From Arsukibacterium perlucidum DSM 18276 (GTDB lineage Bacteria; Pseudomonadota; Gammaproteobacteria; Enterobacterales; Alteromonadaceae): a stretch of 62,743 bases of DNA. Both the position numbers and the translations under genes were made by a program. Positions 60,530 to 62,743 of this stretch are shown one piece after another. The stretch spans positions 1 to 62,743 of the forward strand of contig NZ_KB907725.1 in assembly GCF_000382165.1 (NCBI RefSeq). The letters run 5' to 3'. Each line of letters starts with the position of its first letter. Position 1 is the stretch's first letter. The notes under the pieces were generated by a model. The model searched no databases, had not been told where the DNA came from, and worked only from the letters and a program-made list of their open reading frames with translations.

Positions 60530-62497
60530 ATGATCTACCAATCTGAAGCCGCTGAATGCGGCCTGGCCTGTATCGCCATGGTGGCCAATCACCATGGTCA
60601 CCAGCTGGACTTAACCACCTTACGCAATCGTTATAGCGTGTCGCTAAAAGGCGCCAATCTGCAGCAGCTAATGCAGCTGAGCAATCAGTTGGGTTTAACA
60701 CCGCGCGCATTAAAGCTGGATTTAGACGACTTAAAAAACCTGCGCACGCCCTGTATTTTGCACTGGGAGATGAACCATTTTGTAGTGCTGAAAAAAGTGC
60801 ATCGCAATAGTATTACTATTCTTGACCCGGCCATGGGTGAGCGCCGGCTTACCCTGGCCGAGGTAGATAAGGCTTTTACCGGCGTTGCAATGGAGCTTAC
60901 ACCGGGTAACGAATTTAAAAAAATAGACGAGCGGGTGCGCTTAGGTTTAACCGCGTTCTGGACTAAGGTGCAGGGCTTAATACCGTCACTAACCAAGCTG
61001 TTTATCTTATCCCTGTTATTACAAATATTTTTACTGGCCGCGCCTTACTATACCCAGTTAGTGGTGGATGAAGTGTTAATTAGCCAGGATAAGCCATTGC
61101 TGGTGGTGCTGGCGCTGGGCTTTGGTTTAATTATGCTACTGCGGGTGCTTACCCAAACCCTACGCGGCTGGGTAGTGCTGCATTTGGGCTCAGTAATGAG
61201 CGTACAAATGGCCGCGAACTTAATGCGCCACTTATTGCATTTACCACTGAGTTTCTTTGAAAAGCGCCATATGGGAGACGTGGTATCGCGCTTTAGCTCG
61301 CTAAACGCAGTGCGCGAGCTGCTGACTAACAGCCTGGTAGAGGGTGTTATCGACGGCATTATGGCCATTACCGTATTAATAATGATGTATTTATACAGCC
61401 CGCAACTCACTCTGGTGGTAGGTATTGCCGTGCTGATATATGGCTTGCTGCGCTGGGCCTTATACCGGCCGTTACATCAGCTAACCGAAGCCAGTATCGT
61501 CGCTGCTGCTAAAGAGCAAAGCAACTTTATGGAAACTGTGCGCGGTATGCAAAGCATTAAGTTATTTGGCTTGCAAACCCAGCGCCTGAATGTCTGGCAA
61601 AACCGTTTTGCCGATGCGGTAAACCAGAACTACCGGCTGGGTAAATGGCAAATTTCTTACGGTACGATTAATAATTTACTGTTTGGTATTGAAAATGTGC
61701 TGGTGGTGTATCTGGCGGCATTAACGGTAATGACCGGCGATATGACAGTAGGTATGCTTTTTGCCTTTATGGCCTATAAAAACCAATTTACCGAACGCAC
61801 CGCCGCGCTGATTGATAAAATTGTTGAAATAAAAATGACCCGGCTACACTTAGACCGCCTGGCCGATATTGCCTTAACTGAGCAGGAGGATGAAGGGAGT
61901 GGTGTTGATAGTCGGGAGTTAAGTGGTCAACTACAACTTAGCGATATTCGTTTCCGCTACGCCAGTAACGACCCTTTGCTATTTGATGGCCTTAATTTTA
62001 GCGTTAATGCAGGTGAAAACGTGGCGATTATTGGACCATCCGGTACCGGCAAAACCAGCTTAATGAAAATTATGCTCGGCTTGCTGCCAAGCGAGAGCGG
62101 TAAGGTGGAAGTAGATGGTATTGATATCCGCCATCTTGGGCTGCGCCATTATCGTAGCCAGATTGCCGCAGTAATGCAGGATGATCAGTTAATGTCGGGC
62201 ACTCTGGCCGAGAATATCAGCTTTTTTGATAGCCAGATGGATATGCAGCAGGTCATGGCCAGTGCCGAGCTGGCGGGTATTCACCAGGACATTGCTACTA
62301 TGCAAATGGGCTATAACAGCCTGGTCGGTGATATGGGCAGTTCGTTATCGGGCGGCCAGAAACAGCGGCTGTTGCTGGCGCGGGCACTGTATCGTAAGCC
62401 AAAAATATTGTTTATGGATGAAGCCACCAGCCATTTAGATGTGCAGCTGGAGCGCTATGTAAACCAGCTGACGAATCCCCACGAATGGCATAGATAA
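60530..62497 (+). pseudogene. C39-peptidase ABC exporter (CvaB-like), truncated by an insertion element
   Basis: The 655-residue frame has the peptidase C39 domain (Cys10 in QSEAAECGLACIAM, His83 in HWEMNHFVVL, Asp99 in ILDPAMG) that cuts double-glycine leaders, six membrane helices (about 155-430), and an ATPase with Walker A GPSGTGKTS, signature LSGGQKQRLLLARAL and Walker B KILFMDEATSHLD. Native sequence ends at residue 646 (ERYVNQ); the last nine residues come from an inserted element. The H-loop is lost, so ATP hydrolysis should fail. The start is ATG 60530 without a clear ribosome-binding site, and the N terminus is about 25 residues shorter than CvaB. Confidence 0.9.
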
Positions 62498-62743
62498 AAC
62501 AAATAGTTAAAGGCGAAGGGAACATTCATGGCAGTTCCCGATCTGATCTTTCGCCAAAAACACCTAACCATGAATGCTGCCATGAATGTAAAAACAATGC
62601 TCGCCGATTTTCTCTCATTTGTCACCCCTAAAAGTATGCATAAAGCCAGACTTTCTGCGCTAAGTGCTGCTGCACAAAGCCTTATGAAAAAAGGCTGCTG
62701 CACGGTTACCGCTATTGGCCGTGAATATGAGAACCAAAATAAT
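62468..62743 (+). mobile_element. IS4-family insertion element (left end, runs off window)
   Basis: The exporter reading frame breaks at 62468 into CTGACGAATCCCCACGAATG, which resembles the IS4/IS10-type terminal inverted repeat (IS10 begins CTGAGAGATCCCC). A transposase frame follows 60 bp later. The right end, the second inverted repeat and any 9-bp target duplication lie outside the window. Confidence 0.8.
62528..62743 (+). CDS. IS4-family transposase, N-terminal part
   Basis: The frame from ATG 62528 (GAAGG about 9 nt upstream) is open to the end of the window; ATG 62570 is an in-frame alternative. The segment ADFLSFVTPKSMHKARLSAL followed by CCTVTAIGREYENQN resembles the N-terminal DNA-binding region of IS4-family transposases such as IS10 (compare its LTLTELGR). 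The DDE catalytic residues would be downstream, beyond the window. Confidence 0.75.
   Translation, partial: MAVPDLIFRQKHLTMNAAMNVKTMLADFLSFVTPKSMHKARLSALSAAAQSLMKKGCCTVTAIGREYENQNN

Noticed and set aside
1..62743. tRNA, rRNA or CRISPR loci
   Set aside because: No CCA-ended cloverleaf, rRNA core segment or regularly spaced repeat was noticed when reading both strands; a covariance-model scan was not possible.

Overview
The window looks like a chromosomal segment of a Gammaproteobacterium from the Alteromonadales/Chromatiaceae neighbourhood (Rheinheimera, Alishewanella or Arsukibacterium type). This is inferred from an Enterobacteria-like block (lptM-lysA-dapF-DUF484-xerC-yigB-uvrD facing cyaY and hemCDXY), two TonB-dependent receptors, a GlyGly-CTERM exoprotease, a bacterial sodium channel and glutamine/leucine-rich proteins. 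No rRNA, tRNA or CRISPR array was seen.

Layout. 1-400: N-terminal end of an IS110-family transposase followed by palindromic repeats. 0.4-17.8 kb: core genes. On the minus strand are lptM-lysA-dapF-DUF484-xerC-M14 peptidase-yigB-uvrD-tmcA; divergently on the plus strand is a tightly packed cyaY-esterase-hemC-hemD-hemX-hemY-DNA glycosylase run. 17.8-24.5 kb: a secreted and a lipoprotein cyanophycinase-like S51 hydrolase, a TonB-like membrane protein, and a two-sensor-domain diguanylate cyclase lying between 32-bp direct repeats. 24.5-33.6 kb: thioesterase, TonB-C/Sel1 protein, ubiD-ferredoxin-fre, an EAL phosphodiesterase, a TonB-dependent receptor and a MetC-like lyase.

33.6-36.9 kb: an accessory island with all genes on the minus strand (small membrane proteins, an XRE regulator beside an HExxH protein, a truncated GNAT, a BrnT/BrnA toxin-antitoxin pair). 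Imperfect palindromes that share motifs separate these genes, which resembles a relic integron cassette array. 37-57.4 kb: core and envelope genes again: a voltage-gated Na+ channel, ppc, a BON-MscS channel, an MsrA-thioredoxin-MsrB fusion, threonine aldolase, a second TonB-dependent receptor, a ScsB-type DsbD with a peroxiredoxin-like partner, an ABC exporter with three adaptor proteins, and mtnK.

57.4-62.7 kb is the most unusual part: a class II microcin/bacteriocin locus. It has a CvaA-like adaptor, three small double-glycine-leader peptide genes absent from ordinary long-ORF calls, a Sec-exported protein whose mature domain resembles the core of peptide 1, a small membrane protein that could give immunity, and a C39-peptidase ABC exporter. 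A 196-bp block (3' end of the adaptor gene, ribosome-binding site and leader) is duplicated exactly 650 bp downstream, so the same leader module is joined to a different core. The exporter is cut after its Walker B/D-loop by an IS4-family element that runs off the window, so export is probably lost in this strain unless another exporter substitutes.
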